A stretch of DNA of 15,335 bases. Origin: an uncultured Dialister sp. GTDB lineage: Bacteria; Bacillota; Negativicutes; Veillonellales; Dialisteraceae. Below, in pieces: positions 1 to 6,691 of this stretch; within the stretch, counting starts at the first letter, position 1; each line of letters starts with the position of its first letter. The notes beneath the pieces are model-generated. The model ran no database searches and was not told where the DNA came from. It worked only from the letters and a program-made list of their open reading frames with translations. Position numbers and translations under genes: made by a program. The DNA is taken from the NCBI GenBank assembly GCA_900543165.1, contig UQQQ01000046.1, positions 1 to 15,335 on the forward strand, written 5' to 3'.

Positions 1-882
1 GATGGAGACCGCACCGGCGCAGGCGATCGGGTTGCCGCCGAAGGTGGAGCCGTGGGTGCCGTAGGTGAAGACGTCCTGCGTCTTTTCGCCGAACATCGTC
101 GCGCCGATCGGCAGACCGCCGCCGAGGCCCTTGGCGGTGGAGACGATATCGGGCTGTACATCGAAATTCATGTAGCCGTAGAGCTTGCCCGTGCGGCCGT
201 TTCCGGTCTGTACTTCATCGACGATGAGGAGAATGTCGTGCTCCTTGGCATACTTGTTCACGCCTTCGAAGAAATCTTTGTCGAGCGGATGCACGCCGCC
301 CTCGCCCTGAATGGACTCCATCATGACGGCGCAGACATTCGGATTCTTTTCGCAGAGGTCGATGAAGGCGGGAAGGTCATTCGCCGGGGTGTAGAGGAAG
401 CCTTCGGTCAGCGGGAAGAAATTCTGATGGAAAACGTCCTGACCGGTCGCAGCGAGCGTCGTGACGGTGCGGCCGTGGAAGCCGTTGATGAGGGTCACGA
501 TGACGTTGCGGTCTTTGCCGTACTTGTCGATGGAGTACTTGCGCGCGCCTTTGATGGCACATTCATTCGCTTCCGCGCCGGAGTTCGAGAAGAAGACCTT
601 CTTCATGCCGGTCTTTTCGCAAAGCAGTTCGGCAAGCTCTGCATCGGGCTTCGTATAGTACAGGTTCGAGATATGGTTCAGCGTGTGGAGCTGCTTTTCC
701 ACAGCGGCCATCCATGGTTCGTGGGCAATGCCGAAGATGTCGACGCCGATCCCGCTGCCGAGGTCAATGTATTCCTTGCCGTCCTCGTCGGTGAGGATCG
801 ATCCCTTGCCGCTCACAAAGCAGACAGGGTAACGGTGGTAGGCATGTGCGATGTATTTCTGATCTTTTTCGATGGTATTCAT
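1..882 (-). CDS. argD: Acetylornithine aminotransferase ArgD (3' end beyond window)
   Basis: PLP enzyme that transfers the amino group of glutamate to N-acetylglutamate semialdehyde, giving N-acetylornithine (arginine pathway, cytosol). The first 294 residues are visible; about 100 C-terminal residues of a usual ~390-400 aa protein lie outside the window. The class III aminotransferase features are present: a GSGIGVDIFG segment near residue 44, an FFSNSGAEANE PLP-phosphate motif, FHGRT, the LIVDEVQTGNGRTG strand with the PLP-ring Asp, and the Schiff-base lysine in STAKGLGGG (about K251). The start is the ATG at 882, with an AAAGGAG ribosome site about 8 nt upstream. It is the last of four arg genes read leftward, but a 639-bp repeat-filled gap separates it from argB, so co-transcription is uncertain. 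ArgD enzymes often also act in lysine synthesis (succinyl-DAP); sequence alone cannot exclude that. Confidence 0.95.
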   Translation of the reverse strand, partial: MNTIEKDQKYIAHAYHRYPVCFVSGKGSILTDEDGKEYIDLGSGIGVDIFGIAHEPWMAAVEKQLHTLNHISNLYYTKPDAELAELLCEKTGMKKVFFSNSGAEANECAIKGARKYSIDKYGKDRNVIVTLINGFHGRTVTTLAATGQDVFHQNFFPLTEGFLYTPANDLPAFIDLCEKNPNVCAVMMESIQGEGGVHPLDKDFFEGVNKYAKEHDILLIVDEVQTGNGRTGKLYGYMNFDVQPDIVSTAKGLGGGLPIGATMFGEKTQDVFTYGTHGSTFGGNPIACAGAVSI

Positions 883-1100
883 ATATAGGCTCCTTTGAGG
901 AATGGTTCAATGGGTTCATGAGGTTCTGAAGGTGCAATGGGGGTGATGCGGCGCATGAAAATATGGAAGCGTCGTAAATTTTAGATGAGCGATACTCCCG
1001 TATCGTCATAAGGATCGAAGTGGAGGAATCTTTTTCGTTTGCGGTTAATTATGACTGTTAGAGGAAGGGAAATAGGAAACACCGTACTATAGGAAAGCTG
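883..1100. other. Intergenic region upstream of argD, repeat-derived
   Basis: No gene is visible. On the argD strand it ends with TGAACCCATTGAACC about 20 nt before the ribosome site, the same motif that precedes argB and argF. Further up is a degenerate copy of the hairpin module seen elsewhere (GCGGCGCAT...GGAAGCG, about 948-974) and a diverged CGTATCGTCAT arm (about 1000-1035). I see no convincing -35/-10 pair for argD. Confidence 0.6.
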
Positions 1101-1261
1101 GGGAAACGCTGATTAAATCGCAGAGTCAGATTTCATATGGATTTTTATACATAGCTTCGTCATTATCCTCCTTAAATAGCTCGCTATTCGCGTCGGATGA
1201 TTCCTTGCTCTGTATAAAAATCCAAGAATGAAATCTGACAACGATTTAATCAGTGTTTCCC
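1101..1261. mobile_element. 161-bp palindromic MITE-like element, copy 1
   Basis: The ends are inverted repeats of 20 bp, GGGAAACGCTGATTAAATCG and CGATTTAATCAGTGTTTCCC, matching at 19 of 20 positions. The symmetry continues inward (TCAGATTTCAT, GGATTTTTATAC and their complements) to a central AATAGC-TC-GCTATT, so the whole element can fold into one long hairpin. It has no coding capacity. A copy of the same length lies at 11460-11620 in the opposite orientation. No clear target-site duplication is visible. Non-autonomous transposon remnant is the likeliest identity; a structured repeated RNA is the alternative. Confidence 0.75.
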
Positions 1262-1318
1262 TGGAAATACGGCGTTTCATGCATAGGGATATCGAGAGAG
1301 TTTTTCAAAGGAATACAA

Positions 1319-1358
1319 CAAAGATTCCTCGGCTGCGCTCGGAATGACGATACGAGAG
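1319..1358. repeat. Single arm of the CGTATCGTCATTCCGAG...AATCTTT repeat family
   Basis: AAAGATTCCTCGG...CGGAATGACGATACGAGAG. ATTCC...GGAAT forms a small hairpin. The same arm occurs at 8620-8660 and, reversed, at 8490-8531 and 12390-12425. Motifs of this kind are widespread as short interspersed repeats in gut Firmicutes; the function is unknown. Confidence 0.6.
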
Positions 1359-1410
1359 GACGATAGCTTCACTTACTTTTTCTCTCGAGGCTTGGTTTGG
1401 GCGGAATTTC

Positions 1411-1524
1411 TAATCCCTAATCCCTAATCCCTAATCCCTAGTCACCAGTCCCTAGTCCCTAGTCGCCAGTCCCTAGTCCCTAGTCGCCAGTCGCCAGTCG
1501 CCAGTCACCAGCCACCAGTCACTA
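1411..1524. repeat. Heptamer tandem arrays TCCCTAA and TCGCCAG/TCACCAG abutting argB
   Basis: A strict 7-bp period runs for over 110 bp. It starts as TAATCCC units, changes to TAGTCCC, then to TCGCCAG and TCACCAG. On the argB strand it reads TAGTGACTGGTGGCTGG, so the argB stop codon TAG is itself part of the first heptamer. This suggests array growth directly from the gene end. Confidence 0.9.
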
Positions 1525-2376
1525 CTCGACAAACATAGTTCCGAGTCCTTCGTCTGTGAGGAGCTCGATCAAAAGGGCGTGGGGGACTTCGCCATTGATG
1601 ATGAAGACCTTCTTCACGCCATCCTTGATGGCATCGGTGCACGCATCGACTTTCGGGATCATGCCGCCATTGATGGTGCCGTCTCTTTTGAGGGCTTCCG
1701 TCTCTACGACAGTCAGCTTATGGAGGAGGCTGTCTTTATCCTTCGGGTCTTTCATGACGCCGTCGATGTTGCTCATGAAGACGAGACACTCAGCGTTCAG
1801 CGCCGCGGCGATCTTGGTAGCGGCCGTGTCTGCATTGATGTTGTGCGGCTGTCCCTGGCTGTCGACACCGACGGAGGAGATGACGGGGATGAATCCGGCG
1901 GAGAGTGCGCTGTCGATCACGGCCGTGTCGATCTGGTCGATCTCTCCCACAAGTCCCAGCTTCTCGTTCTTGGTGTGGACCTGGATCATATCGCCGTCGA
2001 TGCCGCAGAGGCCGATGGCTTTGCCGCCAAGGGCGCTAAGGTAGGCGACGAGGCCTTTATTGACTTTGCCGGCAAGCACCATCTGCACGACGTCCATGGT
2101 ATCTTTATCTGTGACGCGAAGACCATTCTCGAAGTGCGACTCGATCTTCAAAGCGTCCAGCATGGCATTGATGTCCGGACCGCCGCCATGGACGAGGATG
2201 ACATTCACGCCGATGAGATGGAGAAGAAGGATGTCCTGCATGACGTTCTTCTTCAGGACGGGATCGGTCATGGCATTTCCGCCGTACTTGGCGACGACGT
2301 ATTTACCGGTATATTCTTTGATGTAGGGGACGGCCTGTGTCAGGATTTCCGCCCGAATGGCATTGTCTGTAGTCAT
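1522..2376 (-). CDS. argB: N-acetylglutamate kinase ArgB
   Basis: Phosphorylates N-acetyl-L-glutamate with ATP, the committed second step of arginine synthesis. The protein is 284 aa of the amino acid kinase fold. Visible motifs are KYGGNAM with K30, LVHGGGPDIN (62-70) for the phosphate-binding glycine turn, RVTD (87-90), GLCGIDGDM, NINADTAATKIA for substrate binding, and NGGMIPKVD. The N-terminal stretch AEILTQAVPYIKEYTGK resembles the extra helix of arginine-inhibited hexameric enzymes (Pseudomonas, Thermotoga), so feedback inhibition by arginine is a reasonable inference. The start at 2376 has AAAGGAG about 8 nt upstream. It follows argC after 166 bp of repeat DNA on the same strand. Confidence 0.97.
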   Translation of the reverse strand: MTTDNAIRAEILTQAVPYIKEYTGKYVVAKYGGNAMTDPVLKKNVMQDILLLHLIGVNVILVHGGGPDINAMLDALKIESHFENGLRVTDKDTMDVVQMVLAGKVNKGLVAYLSALGGKAIGLCGIDGDMIQVHTKNEKLGLVGEIDQIDTAVIDSALSAGFIPVISSVGVDSQGQPHNINADTAATKIAAALNAECLVFMSNIDGVMKDPKDKDSLLHKLTVVETEALKRDGTINGGMIPKVDACTDAIKDGVKKVFIINGEVPHALLIELLTDEGLGTMFVE

Positions 2377-2397
2377 GGGAGCTCCTTTGTGGGGGAA

Positions 2398-2540
2398 AAC
2401 AGGTTCAATGGGTTCAGGGTTAGCCCGTGGGCGGGGCGCCCATGGATTATGAATGAAAGTGGCGGCTTCGCCGCGAATATATATGGGGCGATGCCCGAAG
2501 GTGGTATTTAGTCACCAGTCACCAGTCTCTAGTCACCAGC
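2398..2540 (-). repeat. Composite intergenic repeat module between argC and argB
   Basis: Read toward argB the order is TGACTGG-type heptamers, then ACTAAATACC, the hairpin TTCGGGCATCGCC, CATATATATTCG, the hairpin GGCGAAGCCGCC, a GGGCGCCCCGCCC palindrome, and CCCTGAACCCATTGAACC just before the argB ribosome site. The same order and direction recur at 4566-4790, 9396-9635 and 13800-13965. Confidence 0.8.
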
Positions 2541-2542
2541 AT

Positions 2543-3520
2543 TTAGTCTACCACAAGCCCTGTTTCCGGAGGAAGACCCAGCATGATGTTCATGCACTCG
2601 ATGGCAGCACCGGAGGCGCCTTTGCCGAGGTTATCAAACAGGGATACGACCTGGATGCGTTCATCGTTGCCGGTGATATAGAGGGTCATGGAGTCTTTGC
2701 CTGCATTTTCATTGGCGGCGAGGAAGAGCGCATTGGTTTCCTCAGTCGAGAGCGGGGAGACTTTGATGAATTTCGAGTCCTTGTATTGTTTTTCAAAAAT
2801 GGTATGGAAGTCTTCCAGTGTGATGTCGCCGGGAAGACCGCAGGGGAGCTGGAGGAATCCGGTGTGGAAACCGACAGTGACTTCCATGCCGGCGTAGTAA
2901 TCCGCGACGATGGGCGAGAAGAGCGGTGTCTCGCAGAGATTGCAGACCTTCATGATCTCCGGAAGATGCTTGTGCTTCTGGGAGAGACCGTACTGGCGGG
3001 GAGAGGCGAGCGGAAGAGTCTTTTCCTCTTCGTATTCCTTGATCATTTTTTTGCCGCCGCCGCTGTAGCCGGTGAGGGATACGATGTGGAGCGGGTAATT
3101 GATCGGAAGGACGCCTGCGTGGACGAGCGGATACAGGATAGAGATCGCGCCGCTGGCGTGGCAGCCGGGGACGGCGACCTTCTGTGCTTGGCTGATGGCC
3201 TTGTACTGCTCCTCGGAGAGTTCAGGGAAGCCGTAGACCCAGTCTTCCTTGGTGCGGTGGGCCGTGGAGGTGTCAAGGATGCGGATGCCGGTGCCTTCGG
3301 TGGCTTTCACGATCTCGCGGGAGGCATCATCGGGGAGACAAAGGAACATGAGATCTGCATTCTTGGCATATTCCACGATGGTGGGGATATCTTTTCTTTT
3401 TTCATCGGGGAGAGAGAGGAGCTCGATGTCGCTTCGGGAAATCAAACGATCGTGCAGTCTCAGGCCCGTGGTCCCCGATTCACCAACAATGAATACTTTC
3501 GGCAGTTTTTGCGTAGTCAT
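2543..3520 (-). CDS. argC: N-acetyl-gamma-glutamyl-phosphate reductase ArgC (short type)
   Basis: Reduces N-acetylglutamyl phosphate with NADPH to the semialdehyde. It is 325 aa. The Rossmann glycine motif GESGTTG is at 13-19, the catalytic cysteine is in VPGCHASG (C120), the TGYSGGGK loop follows, and HKHLPEI carries the active-site histidine. The C-terminal NLGKGASGAAIE is typical of the NADP-binding end. The shorter length and the GCHASG surroundings fit the second ArgC subfamily (AGPR type 2) rather than the ~345 aa Bacillus/E. coli type; I infer this from memory of the families. The start at 3520 has a GAGGAGG site. It lies 17 nt after argF, so the two genes are almost certainly co-transcribed. 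Confidence 0.95.
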   Translation of the reverse strand: MTTQKLPKVFIVGESGTTGLRLHDRLISRSDIELLSLPDEKRKDIPTIVEYAKNADLMFLCLPDDASREIVKATEGTGIRILDTSTAHRTKEDWVYGFPELSEEQYKAISQAQKVAVPGCHASGAISILYPLVHAGVLPINYPLHIVSLTGYSGGGKKMIKEYEEEKTLPLASPRQYGLSQKHKHLPEIMKVCNLCETPLFSPIVADYYAGMEVTVGFHTGFLQLPCGLPGDITLEDFHTIFEKQYKDSKFIKVSPLSTEETNALFLAANENAGKDSMTLYITGNDERIQVVSLFDNLGKGASGAAIECMNIMLGLPPETGLVVD

Positions 3521-3537
3521 AATGATTTCCTCCTCTC

Positions 3538-4551
3538 TTACTTTTCGATGGGATAGTCAGCAAAGGTAGCGACCATGACGGCTTTGATGGTGGGCAGGCG
3601 GTTCGCTGCTTCCTCAAAGGCGAGTGAGAACGGTGCTTCGAAAACGTCGTCGGAGACTTCGATGCCGTCCAGGCCGAAGCGTTCGTAGATGTCTTTTCCG
3701 ACTTTGGTCTCTGTATTGTGGAAGGCCGGCAGGCAGTGGCAGAAGACGGTGTCCGGATTTCCTGTGTTCTTGATCATGTCCATGGTGATGCGGTAGGGCA
3801 TAAAGAGCTTGATGCGGTCGCCCCAAAGTTCATAGGGGTCGCCCATCGTCACCCAGACGCCGGTGTAGATGACGTCGAGACCCTTGACGCCTTCGACCGG
3901 GTCATCAGTGAAGGTGAAGGTCGCGCCCGTCTTCTTTGCGATTTCCTTGCACTTGGCGGTGAAGTCATCTTCCGGGAAGAACTGCTTTGGCCCGATGATG
4001 CGGAAGTCCATACCGGCAAGGGCGGCACCCGCCATGAGGGCGTGTGCCATATTTGACTGGCCGTGTCCGACATAGGCATAGGAGATCTGGTTCAGCGGCT
4101 TTTTGAAATGTTCTTTCAGCGTGAGGAAATTCGCGAGCGTCTGTGTCGGATGGTCGTAATCGGTGAGGCCGTTCCAGACCGGGACACCGGCTTTTGCGGA
4201 GAGTTCTTCGACAGCGCTTTGGGCGAATCCGCGGAATTCGATGGCATCAAACATGGAGCCGAGCACGCGGGCGGTGTCCGCGATGGACTCTTTCTTGCCG
4301 ATCTGGCTTCCGGTCGGGCCGAGGTAGGTGGTGTAGGCTCCCTGGTCGCGTGCGGATACTTCGAAGGCGCAGCGCGTGCGGGTGGAGTCTTTCTCAAAAA
4401 TAAGGGCAAAATTTTTGCCCTTTAACAGTTGGGCTTCTTTGCCTTCTTTTTTATCTTTTTTCAGCTGGGCCGCGAGGTCCAGGTAGTAGGCGAATTGCTT
4501 GGGCGTATAGTCGAGCATCGTGAGGAAGGATTGATGTAAGACTGGGTTCAT
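3538..4551 (-). CDS. argF: Ornithine carbamoyltransferase
   Basis: Joins carbamoyl phosphate to ornithine to make citrulline. The protein is 337 aa from the ATG at 4551, chosen because AGGAGA lies 8 nt before it; an in-frame ATG 24 nt upstream has no ribosome site. Motifs are STRTR (56-60) for carbamoyl phosphate, HPTQ (134-137), DVIYTGVWVTMG for ornithine, and HCLP (272-275) with the catalytic cysteine. The longer HCLPAFHNTET...EVSDDVFE end resembles the E. coli ArgF/ArgI and ArcB branch. The usual VGDxxNNM segment reads VGHGQSNM, a mild deviation. A catabolic (ArcB) role is possible by family, but placement directly before argC, argB and argD favours biosynthesis. Confidence 0.95.
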   Translation of the reverse strand: MNPVLHQSFLTMLDYTPKQFAYYLDLAAQLKKDKKEGKEAQLLKGKNFALIFEKDSTRTRCAFEVSARDQGAYTTYLGPTGSQIGKKESIADTARVLGSMFDAIEFRGFAQSAVEELSAKAGVPVWNGLTDYDHPTQTLANFLTLKEHFKKPLNQISYAYVGHGQSNMAHALMAGAALAGMDFRIIGPKQFFPEDDFTAKCKEIAKKTGATFTFTDDPVEGVKGLDVIYTGVWVTMGDPYELWGDRIKLFMPYRITMDMIKNTGNPDTVFCHCLPAFHNTETKVGKDIYERFGLDGIEVSDDVFEAPFSLAFEEAANRLPTIKAVMVATFADYPIEK

Positions 4552-4565
4552 GGTGGGATCTCCTA

Positions 4566-4790
4566 TGGGGTTCAATGGGTTTAGGGTTCAGGGTTCGAGG
4601 TTCGAGGTTCGGGGTGCCTCGTCCACTGATTGTGGATGAAAGCTTTGCTCGCTAGTTAGGAGTGCTGGTGCGGCGCATAAAAATATGGAAGCACCGCAGA
4701 GTATAGATAGTGGCGATGCCCGAAAGTGGCATTTAGTTACCAGTCACCAGTCACTCGAGGCTCCTAATCCCTCATCCCTGCTTTCAAATT
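4566..4790 (-). repeat. Composite intergenic repeat module between the amidohydrolase gene and argF
   Basis: Read toward argF: GGGATTAGGAGCCTCGAG, TGACTGG heptamers, TTCGGGCATCGCC, the TGCGGTGC...GCGCCGCA hairpin around an AT-rich loop, a segment with CTTTCATCCACAATCAGTGG, then CCTCGAACCCTGAACCC heptamers before the argF ribosome site. About 190 bp are nearly identical to 9396-9605 on the opposite strand. No promoter for argF is evident inside it. Confidence 0.85.
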
Positions 4791-4808
4791 TCGCGTGGTT
4801 TATGTCAT

Positions 4809-5984
4809 TTACTGATTCAACGCTTCGATCGCCGCTGCGGCTTCCATCGTGACGCCTAAGGGGAGGATGGATTCATCGATGGCGAAGCTGGCATTGTGAA
4901 GCGCCGGTGTGCCCGGTTTGCCGGTACCGAGCCACAGGAAGGCACCGGGGAATTTTTCCAGATAGGAGGAGAAGTCTTCGGCGCACATGGACGGGTACTG
5001 CGGCTGGGTCAGGTGTTCTTCACCGACGTAAGTTTTTCCGATTTCCTGCAGGAACTGGATCTTTTCCGGCGTATTGATGGTGGCGCTGTGGCCGCGGACG
5101 TAGTTCAGCTCCGAGTGTGTACCGAACATCACATCGAGTCCCTTCAGGATCTCACCGAGGCGCGCTTCCATCTTGTCGCGCAGCGCCGGTGTGTAGGTGC
5201 GGACGGTGCCCTCAAGGTAGGCATCTTCGACGCCGACATTGTAGCGGGTGCCTGCATTCATCAGGCCGATGGTGCAGACGACGTTTTCCATCGGGTTCAT
5301 CTCGCGGGAAATGAGGGACTGCACGTCGATGATGAAGTGCGCGGCAGCGACCAGTGCGTCGGTGCCGTTGTGCGGCTGCGCTGCATGGGTGGATTTCCCT
5401 TTCACATGGACGTAGAAACGGTCCGAAGCGGCCATGAGATTGCCCGGCTTTAAGCCGATGACGCCGACGGGGAGCTCCGGCCAGACGTGAAGGCCATAGA
5501 TCTCAGAGACATCATCGAGCTTGCCGCTCGTTGCGATGTGACGGCCGCCGCCGATCGCCGCCTCTTCTTCAGCCGGCTGGAAGACCAGCTTGACTGTCCC
5601 CTTGAGCTGGGGCTTCATCTGGTTCAATACAGCGGCCGCTCCGAGGAGGATCGCCATGTGGCTGTCATGGCCGCAGGCGTGCATCTTGCCTTTGTTCTTC
5701 GAGGCGAAGGGGAGTCCTGTCTGCTCGGTGACGGGCAGCGCATCCATGTCTGCGCGGAGAGCGACGGTCTTGCCGGGCTGGTCGCCTTTGATCGTGCCAA
5801 GGACGGCGGTGCCGAAGAAGCCTGTCTCGAATGGGATGCCGAGCTTCTTGAGCTCTTCCTGAATGTAGAGGGATGTCTCTTTTTCTTCACCGGAAATTTC
5901 CGGGTAGGTATGGAAATGGCGGCGCCATGTCACGACCTGTGGTGTGATTTCTTTGACTTTTTCTTTGATTTCTTTTTCAAACAT
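4809..5984 (-). CDS. M20-family (M20D) amidohydrolase / N-acyl-amino-acid deacylase
   Basis: Zinc/manganese-dependent hydrolase predicted to remove an acyl group from an amino acid or dipeptide-like substrate. It is 391 aa when started at the ATG at 5984, which has AAAGGAG nearby; an upstream in-frame ATG at 6023 lacks one. Visible: LRADMDALP (77-84), the metal site MHACGHDSHM (101-110) with C104, H106 and H109, PAEEEA (138-142) with the catalytic glutamate, LHVWPELPVG (165-174), and CAEDFSSYLEKFPG near the C-terminus. The middle third is the usual dimerisation insert. The metal-binding cysteine is characteristic of the AmhX/HipO/N-acetyl-diaminopimelate deacetylase group, not of classical ArgE. 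It is the first gene of the arg cluster, so acetylornithine deacetylation is conceivable but unproven. Confidence 0.9.
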   Translation of the reverse strand: MFEKEIKEKVKEITPQVVTWRRHFHTYPEISGEEKETSLYIQEELKKLGIPFETGFFGTAVLGTIKGDQPGKTVALRADMDALPVTEQTGLPFASKNKGKMHACGHDSHMAILLGAAAVLNQMKPQLKGTVKLVFQPAEEEAAIGGGRHIATSGKLDDVSEIYGLHVWPELPVGVIGLKPGNLMAASDRFYVHVKGKSTHAAQPHNGTDALVAAAHFIIDVQSLISREMNPMENVVCTIGLMNAGTRYNVGVEDAYLEGTVRTYTPALRDKMEARLGEILKGLDVMFGTHSELNYVRGHSATINTPEKIQFLQEIGKTYVGEEHLTQPQYPSMCAEDFSSYLEKFPGAFLWLGTGKPGTPALHNASFAIDESILPLGVTMEAAAAIEALNQ

Positions 5985-6121
5985 GAGTGATTCTCCTTTG
6001 AGGAAGAAAGCTGGTTTATGCACATTATACAGTTCTATTCATTTTCAGAAAGTGAGAACTCCTTGTAAATATTGGGTAAAACGAGCCTTCTTCGTAAATA
6101 GTCTTGATTTGAATTGTGATA

Positions 6122-6150
6122 ATTATACAACTAAGAGAATAAACATGCAA
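6122..6150 (-). promoter_or_regulatory. Promoter for the amidohydrolase-arg cluster
   Basis: On the minus strand TTGCAT (6150-6145) and TATAAT (6127-6122) are separated by exactly 17 bp. The leader to the ATG at 5984 would be about 130 nt. The -10 lies in TGTATAATTATCA, which loosely resembles one half of an ArgR box (consensus TGAATWWWWATTCA), so arginine repression is possible but weakly supported. A second TATAAT at 6029-6024 lacks a good -35. Confidence 0.65.
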
Positions 6151-6189
6151 GGGGAATTTAGAATATTTTTTGTAACTGGTATAGTGACT

Positions 6190-6412
6190 GGTGACTGGGT
6201 ATCAGACATCAGATATCAAACAAGGCAAGCCCGTGGGGCGGGGCGTCCTTTGATTGTGGATGCAAGCTCTGCTCGAATGAGGAATTAGGAATGAGGAATG
6301 AAAGTGGCGGCTTTGCTGCGAGTATATATGAGGCGATGGCATGCCCGAAGGTAGTATTCAAGTCATCAGTCACAAGTCACTAGTCACTCGAGGTTCCTAA
6401 TCTCTGCTCTAC
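6190..6412. repeat. Composite repeat module in the divergent region
   Basis: Contains AAGCCCGTGGGGCGGGGC, a TTGTGGATGCAAGCTCTGCTCG segment, GGCGGCTTTGCTGCG, GCGATGGCATGCCCGAAGG and TCACTAGTCACTCGAGG. It is the same module as the other gaps, oriented toward the amidohydrolase and lacking the terminal CCCTGAA array. The AT-rich stretch 6024-6180 before it holds the promoter and no gene. Confidence 0.7.
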
Positions 6413-6459
6413 TTTTATTTCTAATTTTTATATCAGCCTATTCCTACCCCTTTCGCCTA

Positions 6460-6468
6460 TGTTATAAT
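6460..6468 (+). promoter_or_regulatory. Extended -10 promoter of the helicase gene
   Basis: TGTTATAAT gives a perfect -10 with the TG extension. No good -35 is visible at the usual spacing, as is common for extended -10 promoters. Transcription would start near 6475, leaving a leader of about 215 nt. Confidence 0.7.
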
Positions 6469-6489
6469 AAGAATGCTATGCAGGCATCA

Positions 6490-6550
6490 AGAGAACGGAC
6501 AATCGAACGAAACAGTCATGGGAGAGACGCTTGCAGCGTTCTCTTTTTTT
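6490..6550 (+). promoter_or_regulatory. Possible attenuator in the helicase leader
   Basis: GAGAGACGCT and AGCGTTCTC (6522-6543) form a 9-bp hairpin with one bulged G and a TGC loop. A run of seven T follows (6544-6550), so it looks like an intrinsic terminator about 70 nt after the promoter. AGAGAACG (6490-6497) is a perfect 8-nt complement of CGTTCTCT (6537-6544), which gives a competing fold that would break the terminator. Alternatively this ends a short independent RNA. Confidence 0.5.
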
Positions 6551-6691
6551 ATGCCCGGCGAGACGCCGGAAGATGCGAAACGCATGAGGAAATGGATTTC
6601 CCCCAGAGCCTGCTATATACATACATATCATATAAACAGTCAAAAGGGCGGAGGACGCCCAGCGTACCCATGAGCGCACACAGGAGGAACT

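Noticed and set aside
52..888. Plus-strand frame of 278 codons at the left edge
   Set aside because: Antisense to argD, whose PLP motifs and lysine are clear on the minus strand.
1411..1524. CRISPR array or telomere-like repeat
   Set aside because: Units are 7 bp with no unique spacers, and the period is seven, not the six of TTAGGG repeats.
2060..2326. Short plus-strand frames within arg genes
   Set aside because: All lie antisense to well-supported genes and lack start signals.
2453..3556. Plus-strand frame of 367 codons opposite argC
   Set aside because: Antisense shadow of argC running into repeat DNA.
6473..6673. Short open frames in the helicase leader
   Set aside because: No ribosome site and they run through the terminator-like hairpin; a leader peptide cannot be supported.
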